A DNA stretch of 64,000 nucleotides, from NCBI RefSeq assembly GCF_004011695.2, contig NC_082421.1, positions 874,501 to 938,500 of the forward strand, written 5' to 3'. The stretch is from Ascochyta rabiei (lineage: Eukaryota; Ascomycota; Dothideomycetes; Pleosporales; Didymellaceae). This document shows positions 52,476 to 63,909 of the stretch, piece by piece. The position numbers were made by a program, and so were the translations under genes. How positions within the stretch are numbered: position 1 is the stretch's first letter; the number at the start of each line of letters is the position of its first letter. The notes under the pieces are model-generated. The model had not been told where the DNA came from and did not search any database. It saw nothing but the letters and a program-made list of their open reading frames with translations.

Positions 52476-54233
52476 ATGACATCCCGCAATGCGCCCATGA
52501 GCGTAGCCGACTTGGTCGCGCAAGCTGGCAACTACACATACAATGCGCACATACCCTTGGCGAACTGGTTGCGCACAGCCAACACTATGCAGAAGGAGGT
52601 GTGTCAGCCGCATCAGTGCCTCCAGTCGAAGCTGACACTTGTAGGCGCAAGTCTACGAGGCCGAAGGAAACGACGCGCAGACATACCTCTTACTCTACCG
52701 ACACGCCGACCTTGTCCTCCAACACCTGCAAACCCACCCAGACAAGAGCAAGCCTGAAAACCGAAAAGCCCTCAGTGCTGCGACTGCCGCTGTGCGTGGT
52801 GACCTGAAGAAGCTCGAGCAGATCGCACCACGGATAAAGAGGAGACACGAAGAGTACCAGGAGAGACGAGGGCGGCAGCTGGAATCTCTGAAGGTACTCG
52901 GGGGCAAGAACGCTAAGACATTGCCCCAAGAACTCGACGGACTCTCGGTACAGGACAGAGCTCCACGACGGACCTCTTACGGCGAGAGGCCAGCACTGGA
53001 TGCGCGAAATCTAGACAACCATTCATTGGCGGCGAGGCTTGCGCAGAGAGAAGTGCGACGACGAGATGTCCATCGCCGAGGTGTACGGCAGGCTGGAGTG
53101 TCAGAAGAGGAGGAGCAGGAGCGCCGGACGGGCGGTGTGTGGGGACCATGGGACGATGAGTATGCACGCCACAGTCGTCCGGAGGACGATCTCTCGAGCC
53201 GAATCCAGGAGGTTGCGCGCCTGCAGCGAGATGGGCAGCAGACACCGTACTCCCAAGTAGGTCGTCTTCGTGACGTGCAACAAGCGGGCATTACTAACTA
53301 CTGCAGCGCCCAACATCTCAGTCCTCGACACCAACATACAACTACCCCTCTATACCTCATACATCGGCTCAAGATCGATGGTCTCAGTCCAAGTCGCAAG
53401 CCCCTTCATTACCAGCTCGCCCACCGAAAGAGCAGATCTACAGGCCCACAGGCACGCCTTCGATCCCACCACCCCTCCCTCCAAAACCGTCGACACCATC
53501 ACAGTCAGGCTCATCCTCCTTTTCACAGCCACCTCCCGTACCGGGCAAGTACGCTTCTGGTCCTCCACCTATCCCAGGCAAATATACTGCCGAAAGACCG
53601 CCCACGCCGTCTAACGAGCTCGACGAATTCACCTTCCAACCCTCGGCTTTCCTCGAAAACGGCGATCCACTGCGTCCCGTCTTCCTCCCCGCCCAACTTC
53701 GCTCTCAATTCCTCTCTTCTGCATCACACAACACCCGTTTGAACTTGGAGACGTGCGGCATGCTCTGCGGAATCCTGAAGAACAATGCTTTATTCATCAC
53801 ACGACTTATTATTCCCGAACAAACAAGCACAAGTGACACCTGTGAGACGCTCAACGAAGAAGAGCTGTTCGACTACTGCGACAAGGAAGAGCTACTGGTC
53901 GTGGGCTGGATACACACACACCCGACGCAAACGTGCTTCATGAGTAGCAGGGATTTGCACACGCACGTCGGGTACCAGGTCATGATGGCCGAATCGATTG
54001 CCATTGTGTGCGCCCCGTCCAAGCAGCCGAGCTGGGGCTGCTTCCGTCTGACGGATCCGCCAGGCAAGCAAACAATTCTCAGTTGTAGCAAACCAGGTAT
54101 CTTCCATCCGCATGACGTGGACAATATTTATACGGAGGCGTTGAAGCCGGGACACGTGGTGGAGCTTCAGAATGCGCCGCTGGAGATTGTGGATATGAGG
54201 CCGAAGAAGAACTTTGCTTCCATCACGCAGTAG
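52476..54233 (+). CDS. sst2: AMSH/sst2-family JAMM deubiquitinase, 553 aa, three exons
   Basis: Exons 52476-52598, 52645-53256 and 53307-54233; introns of 46 and 50 nt; frame closes to 554 codons. Residues 1-110 form the USP8-dimer/MIT-like N-terminal helices (MSVADLVAQAGNYTYNAHI; EGNDAQTYLLLYRHADLVLQ). A long charged then Pro/Ser-rich linker follows with SH3-binding PPLPPKP. The MPN+ (JAMM) domain carries the complete zinc site: Glu393 in NLETCGMLCG, His448 and His450 in WIHTHPTQ, Ser458 and Asp461 in MSSRDLHTH. The AMSH-specific insertion and the second-zinc Cys/His residues (GCFRLTDPP; FHPHDV) are visible. It cleaves Lys63-linked ubiquitin chains on cargo at endosomes with ESCRT. The linker holds two YAS/YTA-flanked PGKY repeats. 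Confidence 0.94.
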
Positions 54234-54534
54234 GATAGAGAGACCTCCGGATCACTGGCTCACAGTATGGGTAGAAGGCACGTTTGACTGAGCTTGCATA
54301 GCGTAAGGAGTTTGGGAGCATGGTCGATTAGCGCGGATAGATGGTGACCTCACGTTTGGCGAGATACTGCGATGGTGGGTTTGGGGACGCGCAACGCAAG
54401 ACGTACAATCGTTAACGGGGGACAAATTCTATCATGTCTAGCTCGTCTAGATCCTGGATCATCTAGACCGCCCAGAGACGCCTCGCTAGACCGTGAGTGC
54501 CCTTCCGTCGTATGCTTTGATGCAGAATCTCTAC
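54234..54534. other. 3'-3' spacer between AMSH and AMMECR1 genes
   Basis: A 301-bp spacer; no gene seen. Confidence 0.5.
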
Positions 54535-55453
54535 TTACTTGTCAGCCATCTCCTCATCTACCCACTCCCGCCACCCCTTCCACTCCTTGTAGTCCAACGC
54601 CACCTTCTTCCCCTGGTATCGTACCACTTTCAGTCCAACATTCTGCCAGTCGTCTTTCTTACCACCCCACCCCGCCTTGCGCATCAGGCTTATCAGCGTC
54701 TCCTCCTTGGTCCAACCCTGTTCGTGCGCCACGTCTGGTAGATACGTAGCCCCATAGCGCCGGCCGTGGTGTGTAAAGGACAGACGAAGTCCGTGTGTGC
54801 CGATTTCCCATGCCAAGGGGTCGTTGCTGGGCGTGGGTTCGAAGTTGGTGAGGAGCGTGACGGCGCACTGCAGGGTGGGGAGTTCGCGCGCAGTGATGGG
54901 AGAGAAACGTGTGTCGTCGAACGCACTGTCGCTGGTCAGTCCTTGCTCTCTTTTTCTCTCGTTGTTGTCGCAGCTGTTGCCAGAGGCCGTGGAGGGTGAA
55001 TTACCTCGTCAACGCATAGCTTCCCAGTCCCTCCTCCAGATCCAAAGGCTCAAACGTCCCAATGCACCCCCTCAGTCTCTTGTTCCCGCTCCTTGATAGC
55101 GTATTCCACGTCACGAACAGCGGATGGTCCCCTTGCACGCTCTCCTCCTTCTGCAGTGCTGTGCCGAGCGAGGTTACGCTTGTCCCTGCACTGCTCGCTG
55201 AGCTGACGCCGCTGGGCGTGGACGCTGCGCTAGAAGAGGTGCCCGATGAGGGCGAGAGCAGACGCGATATGGCGGCGGGCTTAGCAGGTGCATCGCCGTC
55301 AGCTTCATATTCGGCAACAGCCTCGGTGATTTTGGGCTCGGCTTTGTACTTCTTCCATAGTGTTTCTACCTGGCGGAGGCTAAGGACAGGACGCTTTTCG
55401 AGGCTTGAGGCCAGCGACTCGAAGCAGTATGCACAGTGGGCTTCAGTCGCCAT
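54535..55453 (-). CDS. AMMECR1-domain protein, 279 aa, two exons
   Basis: Exon 1 55453-55005 and exon 2 54925-54535 on the minus strand; a 79-nt intron (GTAATT...GCGACAG) and frame close to 280 codons. I choose the ATG at 55453; the frame is open 56 codons further upstream, where no good signal for use is seen. N-terminal MATEAHCAYCFESLASSLEK is followed by a Ser/Thr-rich loop. The hallmark motif of the AMMECR1 family, LRGCIGTFEPLDLEEGLGSY, sits at the exon junction, followed by SAFDDTRFSPITARELPTL, LAWEIGTHGLRLSF and ATYLPDVAHEQGWTKEETL. The family is conserved from archaea to humans; its biochemical role is unknown. Fungal copies have the same order of motifs and are usually single-copy. 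Confidence 0.9.
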
Positions 55454-56452
55454 GTTGTGTTCGGTTGCGATCCGGCGTGGGTAGACTACGAGCGTAGCGG
55501 ACAGGAAACGAGGTTGCGAGGTTTGAGGGTGCAGAGTGAGGGGATGATGATTACGACAAGGCACACAAGACCAGTGCTTGCTTGTTAAGCCGACTAAAGC
55601 AGGGCGACGCAGGCGAAGCAACGGGTGGCTTCGGCGGTCTTTCCTCGGAAACTCTCCGCTGTGAGCGGTACAAGAGCGTAGAACCGCTTGTCAAGATCTT
55701 GGTATATGCTTGAGGCTCTTGTATCGCCGGCGGAGAGAGCGTGAGCGAGTGTGAGCGAGTGTGAGCGAGTGTGAGCGAGTGTGGTGTTGCGGAGATGGAA
55801 GGAACGTGTACCCCGCTGGTTGGTGGATGAGGGGCTGACTATCTGCATGTAGTAGAACAACGCCACTGAAGTAACAGCTGAACAGCCAAGGTTCGCACCT
55901 GGAAATGGATGTATTGATCTATGTGGATCTAAAGAAATGCATGCGACCATTGCGCACAACACTGTTGTAGAACGTCGCAACCATGGCTGGAGTCTTTCAT
56001 CAAAACAGCAAAACCTAGTCATCAGTAGAAGTTTGTAACCCCAACTTCATGCACACTCACCCTACGGGGTAAAGGGCGGTGTGTTTGGTAATGTTGGGGT
56101 GTTTGATCTTGGCACGAAGATATTCCTTCAGCAGGTCGAGCATAGAAGAGCTCTGTTGCTGTACACACTAATGCCGTTCGTCTCGAGGTATGACCTCCTC
56201 GTCCCCAAGGTCACTTACTGAATCAAGCAGATGGAATGCTCGCATGCATCACTTGGCGCATTTGATCGGGACCGATCATGACTTTTCGACTTTTTCATTG
56301 TCGCATCTCAGTGCCTATGGTGTGGAACACATGTCCACCCGTCTGGGGCTCGAAGCCGCCAGAGAAAGTCCGAATGCCATTGACGCCGACCAGATGTCTC
56401 GTGAGGAATCGATAACCGCCCTGTGTCTTGCTCGTTCGTGATCGTTCGTCGC
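55454..56452. other. Intergenic region between AMMECR1 and RPL29 with one exon-like segment
   Basis: About 1 kb. It holds the 10-bp repeat at 55741-55780 and, on the minus strand at 56143-56061, an exon-like piece (MLDLLKEYLRAKIKHPNITK) ending at a good donor GTGAGT. The piece could belong to a small gene running left, but I could not complete it. Confidence 0.4.
55741..55783. repeat. 10-bp tandem repeat (GTGAGCGAGT), 4 copies
   Basis: Four perfect units plus a partial one, between the AMMECR1 and RPL29 genes. Confidence 0.95.
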
Positions 56453-56885
56453 TTAAACCGCATCGCGCTTGCCCTCCTTGACCTCCTTCTGTGTGGGTGT
56501 CAGCTGGCCGTGTCCATCGGGACTCGCAGATGGTGGATGGGACGCACCAGGGCGCGCATGGTGCCGTGCAGAGCATGCCTGTGGTTACGGCGGAACTTGG
56601 GGTCGGTACCCTTGAGCGAGGGGTAACGGTGAGTCTTAGGCTTCTTGATACTGCAGTGCCAGTCATGTCAGTCATGACATCCTTCAATCTAACGTGCGCT
56701 TCGGTGGGTAAGAGATGGAGCATGTGCGATCGATGTGCGTGCGTGTGCGTTCGACGGAAAAAGCGAGTGCATACCCGTTCCTGTGGTTCTTCTTCGACTG
56801 GTTGTGCTGAGACGAGTTCTTTGACTCTGGGCGGCTGTTAGTACGACTCCTTGACTCCTGTAGAATGCGGCAACATACTGGCCAT
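56453..56885 (-). CDS. RPL29: 60S ribosomal protein L29 (eL29), 65 aa, four exons
   Basis: Exons 56885-56879 (7 nt, ATG GCC plus one base), 56826-56775, 56650-56548 and 56488-56453 on the minus strand; introns of 52, 124 and 59 nt; frame closes to 66 codons. The assembled start MAKSKNSSQHNQSKKNHRNG, then IKKPKTHRYPSLKGTDPKF and RRNHRHALHGTM is unmistakable for eL29, a small basic subunit of the large ribosomal subunit. The last exon gives KEVKEGKRDAV. With a 7-nt first exon and a 36-nt last exon, the gene is easily missed by gene finders. The longer second intron (124 nt) is in line with the ribosomal-protein gene habit of carrying larger introns. Confidence 0.94.
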
Positions 56886-57420
56886 GGCGACTGATTTACG
56901 TGTCGATTGTCCGGGTGGAAACTGCAACTACTCACTGACCGAACAGCCAGAATTCGGTGTGTTCGCTTATGGCCGCCAAGATCGGAGCACGCTAACCGTT
57001 TGTGGCAGAGCTTGGACGTGACAGCTTCCTATTCTTGCTTGAACAACACCGTTGGCGGTACTTCTCCGAGATATTCAGACACTCAAGAACACCTATTCTT
57101 CTGAATGCTTACAAATCTGTACTAGATATCAATCCTACTGAGTGATAGTGCACATTTGGGTCTGAGGTTTGGTACAACTTCACACTTCACACTTCATACT
57201 TCACGCTGGGAAACACTCGTGTGCATGCAATAGCTGAGTAGTATTGCTTGTAATCATGTAACATTCGTATATCATGCATTCGTCCCAGTGCTTGGTTGGA
57301 TGATCATTCTCCTGCATCTCAAGCTTCCAATTCCTGCGCCATCGACGCCATCACATTCCGACTACTTTCCACAAAAGCCGGGGGTTTTTTTTGGTGCAAA
57401 AGCAGGAGAGCGTGAAGTAT
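56886..57420. other. RPL29 promoter side and 3' flank of the next gene
   Basis: A 535-bp spacer; no gene seen. Confidence 0.5.
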
Positions 57421-58306
57421 CTAGTTCTCCCTGGGCTGTTCGTAGTCCATAGCACCCTGACCAGCCTCTTGTTGACGCATGCGCTCGCGGATGACGTCTT
57501 GTGCCGTAGACGACTGGCCAGGACCTGGTGTGCGGTTCGTTGAATCGCTCTCGTCGTAGGTCATGCCTTCAGTCATTCGTGATTGTTGTCGCTGCTGCTC
57601 GGTGCTCGAGGTAGTCTGAGTTGTTCCTGCGTTGGACGCAATGCTGACACCTGTCAATGGACTGGCGGGTGCCTGCTCCCTCAAATATCCAGGCACTGCG
57701 CTCGCCTTGCCAACGGCAGGACTGCCGAGCTGGCTGAGCTGCCGAGCAGGCGTCCTCGCTCCCTCTCCAAAGCCAACTAGCGAAGCCTCGTCGCTGAAAC
57801 CGCCGACGCTTGATGTCTCTTCTGTCTGACCCTCGCTCATTCGGTCCGGCTCGTTGCCATCGCTGCCACTCGCCCAGGTCGTGTGACCACCTGCACTACC
57901 AGTGGCTGAGGCGCTGCCGACAGTACTTCTTTCACGGAACAGCTGCGGCTGGTTGTTCGAATCGAAGTAGCCGGGTGGTGGGTTGGCAGCACTTCCTGGG
58001 CCAAGACCTTGAGGGGTACGGCCGCTTACACCAATGCGCTCGAGGCCTGCTAAGCGCGAGATACGATCCGCTCGCTCGGCATCAGCAGGCTGTTGGTGGT
58101 GAGGGAAGTGCCCACGATGTCCGTCTTTGATGGCAACTGTAGACAGCTCTGACATAGTCGTAGTAGCTGAGTTCGGTGTGCCCCTGATCATGTTAGCACG
58201 GTCCACCTACACAATGCATGTTCCAATCGTACGGAATCTCGCTAGGCGTAGCTGGGTCCGAGGGCGGAGGAGGCAAGTTGATCAGAGTGGGTGCATTTGT
58301 CGCCAT
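57421..58306 (-). CDS. Disordered hypothetical protein, 278 aa, two exons
   Basis: Exon 1 58306-58233 and exon 2 58183-57421 on the minus strand over a 49-nt intron (donor GTACGA, branch GCTAAC, acceptor ATCAG); frame closes to 279 codons. The join SEIP/GTPNS is the only one that keeps phase. The protein is Ser/Thr/Gly/Pro/Gln-rich and almost certainly disordered. Recognisable islands: MATNAPTLINLPPPPSDP, HFPHHQQPADAERADRISRL, NPPPGYFDSNNQPQLFRERS (possible PY-type motif) and the closing helical RERMRQQEAGQGAMDYEQPR. No domain, signal or membrane span is seen. I do not know the family. Confidence 0.7.
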
Positions 58307-59955
58307 GGTGGAGGTTTGGTGTAAAGTCCAGAAGTGAAGCTGGTTGTGGTGGTGCAACTCGTGTTGTAAGGCAAGGACACTGTTTATGACGTCGCTGCGG
58401 GGCTCGAAGCAGTAAGAGCTACGCACGCGAACCGTGTCTTCTTGATTAAGCGACTGTCTTGATCGCCAGAGGAATCTTTGAGAACACACAAGTCAATCCA
58501 CAGCAAGGTTTTTGATTGAGTGAACGAACTATCCTGACGCGCATCTTTTCAAGAGTGGAGGTGCACTTGTACTTTGCGGATGCAGGGTCCACCCTACCTA
58601 AATTGGGGCGAATCGCACCTCCGCACGAACGAACCCCAGACATCTTAATCTTTCCTACACTCCTCGCACCTTGATCCGACAATGTAATCCTGTTCCTGCT
58701 GCTTGTTGATTTGTTGCTTTGCTGCTAACAAGCCAAAACTTGTGCTCCTGTGAGTTGATCGATCGCTCAAGTCTCTGCCTTTCATGAGAATGCCCGTGAC
58801 GCGAGAACTTAACGGCTGTTATACATTGGACAATGCAGCCAATTCGCTTGTTTGAGTGGCTGATGTGTGCTGCTAGCGTTCCTCTATAATGTTTCTCATT
58901 GTCCTAAGGACACTGTCAGATTCATATCCTGGCTACTGGAGATATACTTGGAAGTGAACAGAGGAAGGGACAAGAAGTGGGAAAGCCGTCTGTAATATGT
59001 TAATGTCACAGCTTTCAGAAACACCATCCTCGATTCGCCAGTTCGAGATACTGGGATACCTAGTAGGTGTATTGGTAGCGGCTGTGCCAGATTTTGAACC
59101 CAGGTTTGATATCATTCAAGAAGAGTCAAATCAGGGCCTCGAGTCTGTTGGTTGATACTTTGATCATAAGGTGATTCTTTACCTAACAAGTCTACCTGAG
59201 TCTTTTTCAGTACCGCTGCTCTTGATTCGTCCTTTTAGACCGGGCATGAATGCTAGATCGGAGGTGGAGGTACATACGCAATATCACCACTGTTACCCGA
59301 AAGACGTGGAAATGATAAGCTGAGATTAGCATAACCGTTTGTGCCGTTTGTGATGCAACGATGATCTCAAGGTCCGCGCGGCCCTTTGTGAGATGTGAAA
59401 CCTCCTGGATCGAACGCGAGGATTCGACGGTACCTAGCGAATTCCCAGTCAAACACACTAAACAGCGAGAAAATGTACAAGTAGCGTCTCGAACTCATCT
59501 CACACCAACTTGAGTCCCTCAATTTGAAGCAGAACATAGAACATCTTACACGGCACTGCTTTCCATACGGTCAAACAGGCCTTATGGTACGACACTCGCG
59601 CTTCAATGCTTTGATGATGTTGCTCGTTCACGTTTCCTCTCCTCGATGCCAACGATGTGACTACGCTCCATACTTGAATCTTGCAACCATCGGGATCGAA
59701 ACAGCAGCTCGTCTGCAACATCTCAGGTGGATTTGAGCAAGTTGTCGCAGTGTAGCCGAGGAAAGACGCGCAGGCTCGCCGCATACCGTTTAGTGTGACG
59801 TGATTCGTTCAACAACAAAGAGCTCACTTCCTCAGGCAGCAACTTTCTATAAGTCACAGACTGCAAGCAACAATCCAGCCCTGTAGAATCTCACTATCGC
59901 CATTTCCAGCCAGCCTTGCCTTCCCAAGTGACACACCTATCGACGTCAAATCACC
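58307..59955. other. Divergent intergenic region
   Basis: About 1.65 kb; no supported gene. A C/T-rich 5'-leader-like stretch precedes 59956. Confidence 0.5.
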
Positions 59956-60126
59956 ATGGTCTACACCGGGCCCTCGGTTTCAGACATGATCGGCAACAAA
60001 ACGCTTGCTGAGAACATCATAAAATACCACGACCACCCTACAAGTGACAGCATACTGGACGACGATAACTTGAATCTTTTGCAGCGATTCGTCGAGGATC
60101 CGAGTAAGCGACAACGTATTTTGTAG
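59956..60126 (+). CDS. Putative short gene or first exon (56 aa)
   Basis: ATG at 59956 in a good context (TCACCATGG) opens 57 codons: MVYTGPSVSDMIGNKTLAEN, then IIKYHDHPTSDSILDDDN and a closing RFVEDPSKRQRIL. A good donor GTAAGC lies inside the last codons (near 60102), so this could be exon 1 of a longer gene whose next exon I could not find. The acidic, helical composition looks real and the upstream leader is gene-like. No family is recognised. Confidence 0.35.
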   Translation: MVYTGPSVSDMIGNKTLAENIIKYHDHPTSDSILDDDNLNLLQRFVEDPSKRQRIL

Positions 60127-61424
60127 GACGAGGGTGTCGACCCTAACGGGTCGTTAAAGGGTCAGCAGGCCAGTCTGGCAACGTATGCAGTTTGGGCGCA
60201 TGGTAGAGAGTGTTCAAACAACGGAGTGTCTTGTAAGAGTGAGGAACCGTAGTTCCGGCTCCTGAGCTATTCAACTAGTAAACACGCTAACAAATGAGGT
60301 TTCCCAATGAACCATGGTTGCTTCAACCTGCCGGAAGCCACCTTCCAACAGAGAGGACGCGGATGTAAAGGTTTTGAAGGAGAGCGACATAGAGTTGTTG
60401 AAGGGATGGTTTGAGGAAAGAAGACGGACTGACGATAGTACCAAGTGATCGTCTTCGGCACTGTCTCTCATTGAAGGTCTAGGTATACAGCTGTGATGCG
60501 CTCATGAAGTCAGATAGCGCTGGGGTTGAACGCGTTGGAGCGTTGTCTACCTGCTGTGTATTGTCTCCTGCGTGACGCGTTATTTGTCAAGATATGACCG
60601 ATCAGCAGCAGACTTTTCACAGCCAAGGCAAAGATGGCAAACTCTCAGTTGGGATATTCGTGTTGTTGTGACCTTGCAGGTGGCAGTCAAGAGATTGAAT
60701 CCAGGGTCCCATCCCACCAAGCTTCCCACCCAAGCCGATCGCCGCCGTCACCCATGCATGGCGTTGCTTGACTCGTTTCCCCCCGAAAGGCAAATAACTG
60801 GCCGCTGGTGCTGCCCGGATAGCCCTGCAGGGCACGCATAGCAGTCTGTCACCGGTTCACACAATCTCCCAAAGTCGTTCTCACCACATTTCCTCTGCCG
60901 CGTGGGTAAAGCCTCGGTCCAAGCTCGCTGTCGAAGGATCCCACGCGGTGCGCGTGCTTTAGGCCAGCCGATTCAGCCGATTATGGATACATCTTGGCAT
61001 GCAGGAACGAGCAACGGTCAGACCGTGATTCGCCCCGTGCACCAACTCCTATCGGCTTAGGAAGATCTCCAGATCCTTTTCGTCGTATCCACGGTCTGTC
61101 CGCGCCGTGCGCTTATCATATTGAGCCATATCAGTTGGCGCTTTCCATGTGTGGATTGGTGCGAAGAGCAGCCCCTGGGCCTGCTGGCCGTTTACGAGCT
61201 ATGGCTGCTATGCATAGCTAGCCCTCATTTTACTATCGTATCTTTGGGTCACCCGCCGACGGCGCATCTTAGGGTAGGCTTTTCTGTTTTCCTCGAGTCT
61301 TGTCCCATGGCTTGACGCTTCTTGATTCAGACACCCCTCTCACGCACTCACGTCCTCGCATTCTCTCTCTCTTCTGGTACACTCGATACCACAGTCACTT
61401 GCTTACCCCACGCGTTATGCCATT
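60127..61424. other. Intergenic region upstream of the GT90 gene
   Basis: About 1.3 kb. Short frames only. The last 100 bases are C/T-rich leader-like sequence. Confidence 0.5.
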
Positions 61425-62818
61425 ATGATACCCAAAGGATTCCGCCCTCTGACTACGCATATTGTTTTCTACATTTCTACTTTCATCATAGCGACGCAAC
61501 TATGGTCTCTCTGGAGACAATCGGCGAAAGGCGGGTTCTACTCGCATGAAGCACGCGACTGGAGCTTTGATGCGGACAAGCACGCAAACATACATACGTT
61601 CAGCCACGAACAGTGTGATATTTCCTTTCCCAAATTGTATCATAGCCTTGATCAAGCAGTAGCCCGGAGGCAGGGGAGGAAAGTGCATGTCCAGGATATT
61701 GCGATAGCCAAGGGCAGATGCATGCTGCGACTCATGATCTATGGAGGCGAGGTACGTTTCGTGGCCGCTCAGATCTTGCATCGAGGCTGACAAGATAAGC
61801 TCTTCGTAGTCGACTCCGGGAAGCCGGAACAGTGTTATGTCACGAACGGAAACGAGCGTGAACGAATCTTGGGCACGCTTGCTCAGATCGATCGTGCCCT
61901 TTCCACATCGCCAACGTCGGACCCCTCGATACCCAACATTGAGTTCTCCCTCTCTCTCGACGACTTACCACGCCGATCCAAAAAGACAGGTGTCTTCTTC
62001 GGCTACACACGCAAGGAAGCACGGGAATACAACGACATCTGGATGATGCCAAATTACGCCTACTGGTCATGGAACTACACACATGCACCGAGTTGGAACA
62101 GCATTCGGCGGGAAATTGAATTGAAGGAGAAAGAAGTTCTTTGGAGCAAGAAAGACCCGCGCGTCGTTTGGCGTGGCAAGATCAAGATGGCGGCGCTCAG
62201 AAAAGAGCTCGTGCGGGTCAGCGAAGGCAAGCCGTGGAGCGACATCAAGCCTGTTGTGATCAACAATGCGACCGACGTGCACACCAAGGACGTAATGAAC
62301 CTGCGGCAGTTTTGCGGTTACAAGTTCACGGTGCAGACAGAGGGCACTTCGTACTCGGGACGGCTCAAGTACCTGCAGCTGTGCCGCTCTGCTCTCGTCA
62401 CGCATCCTCTCAAGTGGCAGGAGTTCCACACCCATCTTATGCGCCTCGCGGGCCCAGACGTCAACTACATTGAAGCGTCGGAGAATTTTGGCAACCTCGA
62501 AGCGGCCATGGACTACTACCGCGAGCACGACTCCGAGGCAGAAGAGATTGCAAGGAACAGCTACGAAACGTTTGCGCGGCGGTACCTGACTCCAGCGGCA
62601 GTAAGTCTCGTACACGTGCACAAGAAGACTGGACAGATCTAACGCCGTTTTTCTAGGTGACATGCTACTGGAGACGCCTCTTCTGGGCCTGGTCGACGGT
62701 GCAGGGCTTCGAGCCACAGCTGTACGCGCCTGACAAAGAGGGCAATCAGGTTATGCGAGCTACACCGTGGACAGCGTTTGCAGCGAACTGGCCTCACGAC
62801 CCGTCCATCATCCCGTGA
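61425..62818 (+). CDS. CAP10-type glycosyltransferase (GT90), 429 aa, three exons
   Basis: Exons 61425-61751, 61800-62600 and 62657-62818; introns of 48 and 56 nt; frame closes to 430 codons. It is a type II membrane protein: short cytosolic tail, one span (residues about 10-26, THIVFYISTFIIATQLW) and a lumenal catalytic domain. The GT90/CAP10 motifs are visible: NIEFSLSLDDLP, VFFGYTRKEAREYNDIWMMP, WSWNYTHAPSWNSI, KDPRVVWRGKI, and the C-terminal QFCGYKFTVQTEGTSYSGRL with KYLQLCRSALVTHPL, then YIEASENFGNLE. Relatives in Cryptococcus add xylose to capsule glycans and in animals O-glucose or O-xylose to EGF repeats; the acceptor here is unknown. It likely acts in the Golgi on cell-wall or secreted glycans. 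Confidence 0.9.
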
Positions 62819-63046
62819 GAAGGCGGGAGCGTTTGATGACAGGCGAGCATTTGCATCACGCCGCTTCTGGGTATAGATACACACAATACCCGCAATTTAC
62901 ATGAAGAGATTAATCCAACAAGAACAGCATTGTCAACAAGCACAAAGGGCTCAATCAAGTGTGCGTCTGGCTGAAGAACAATCATAGCTTCGTTCGAGGT
63001 CTACATGTCTTAGACCACGGTTGTAGCGTACTCGCGGTCCCAGTGC
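62819..63046. other. 3'-3' spacer
   Basis: A 228-bp spacer between convergent GT90 and PNPOx-fold genes; no feature seen. Confidence 0.5.
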
Positions 63047-63909
63047 TTACTTGATCTGCCTGGCCTTCTCCAGATCGCTCTCGCTCAGCTCCCTCAGCAC
63101 ACCAGTGTTCGCAACGCCTCCCGTGATGGCGGCACCGGCCACCTCCTTTGCGTAGCCGAGCAAGCCCACCTCGGTCTTGTAGTACGTCACGTACTTGCTC
63201 TTGACCTCGATCAGTGTCATCCTTGGGTCGTCGGCGCTGCCGTCGTGTTTTCCGTCGCCCAGGTCACCGAACCAGGCTGCGGCGCCACGAGACCAGACTT
63301 CCTTGATGCGCGGGTCTGAGTTGGAGATTGTGGTGGCAGTGCCTGAGACGGAGATCCAGTCTTGTGTCTTGCTGTCCTGGAAGGTGATCTGGACTTCCTT
63401 GTTGGACTCGAGGTCGGAGAACTTGCGGCTGTGGTTGTTGGCGAGGAAGAGAAAGTCTGGTCCGTCGCGTCGTGCAGTTGCCATGGAGCGTCCTACCGGC
63501 CCTAGACGGTGCGTTAGAGGGCGTTGACGGCAAGGTGCCGAGGTAGGTGGGTAGAGTACATACCGACGCCATTGCGGTACGTGTTCAGGATGCCGATCTT
63601 CTTGTCATCGACGAGCGAGAAGAAGTCCTGGATCTGCTTGACTTTGTCGGTCTCGTTGTCGTACTGCTTGGCGACGGAGGGGTCGGTCTGGGAGTGGACC
63701 TCGCTGGACTTGAGCTGGTCGGGCATGTTGACTTTGGATGAGATGGAAAAGGGTCTTGAAGAGTGGATGGGGAGGATAGGGAGGAGGGAGTGGAGGGAGT
63801 GGAGGGAATGCAGGGAGTGGAGTGTCAGGGCAGGTCGAGCAATGGGGTATGTGTGATATCTGGTCGAGGCGCGAGCAGCGGAGCGTACAAGTAGTCGAGG
63901 GGCAGACAT
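63047..63909 (-). CDS. PNPOx-fold flavin-binding protein (BLI-3/general stress protein 26 type), 266 aa
   Basis: Exon 1 63909-63564 and exon 2 63501-63047 on the minus strand; a 62-nt intron (GTATGT...CTAAC...TCTAG); frame closes to 267 codons. The ATG at 63909 gives a presequence-like N-terminus (MSAPRLLVRSAARASTRYHT) with an H-S-L triplet repeat; a cytosolic start at the downstream MPDQLKSSEVH is possible by alternative use. The split-barrel fold is recognised by KIGILNTYRNGVG/PVGRSMATARRDG, FLFLANNHSRKFSDLESNKE, VQITFQDSKTQDWISVSGTA and a bulged WSRGAAAWFGDLGDG. Neurospora BLI-3 is blue-light-induced through the White Collar complex; light regulation here is inferred and no specific element was looked up. 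Flavin or F420-like cofactor use cannot be told apart from sequence. Confidence 0.88.
63785..63820. repeat. 9-bp repeat in the BLI-3-like gene (encodes H-S-L triplets)
   Basis: Four near-perfect AGGGAGTGG units on the + strand, read as repeating Leu-His-Ser on the minus strand, inside the presequence. The array has not disturbed the frame since the unit is a multiple of three. Confidence 0.9.

Noticed and set aside
55594..56022. Minus-strand 142-codon frame after AMMECR1
   Set aside because: Contains the 10-bp repeat translated as S-H-T-R units and no domain; possible continuation of the orphan exon could not be supported.
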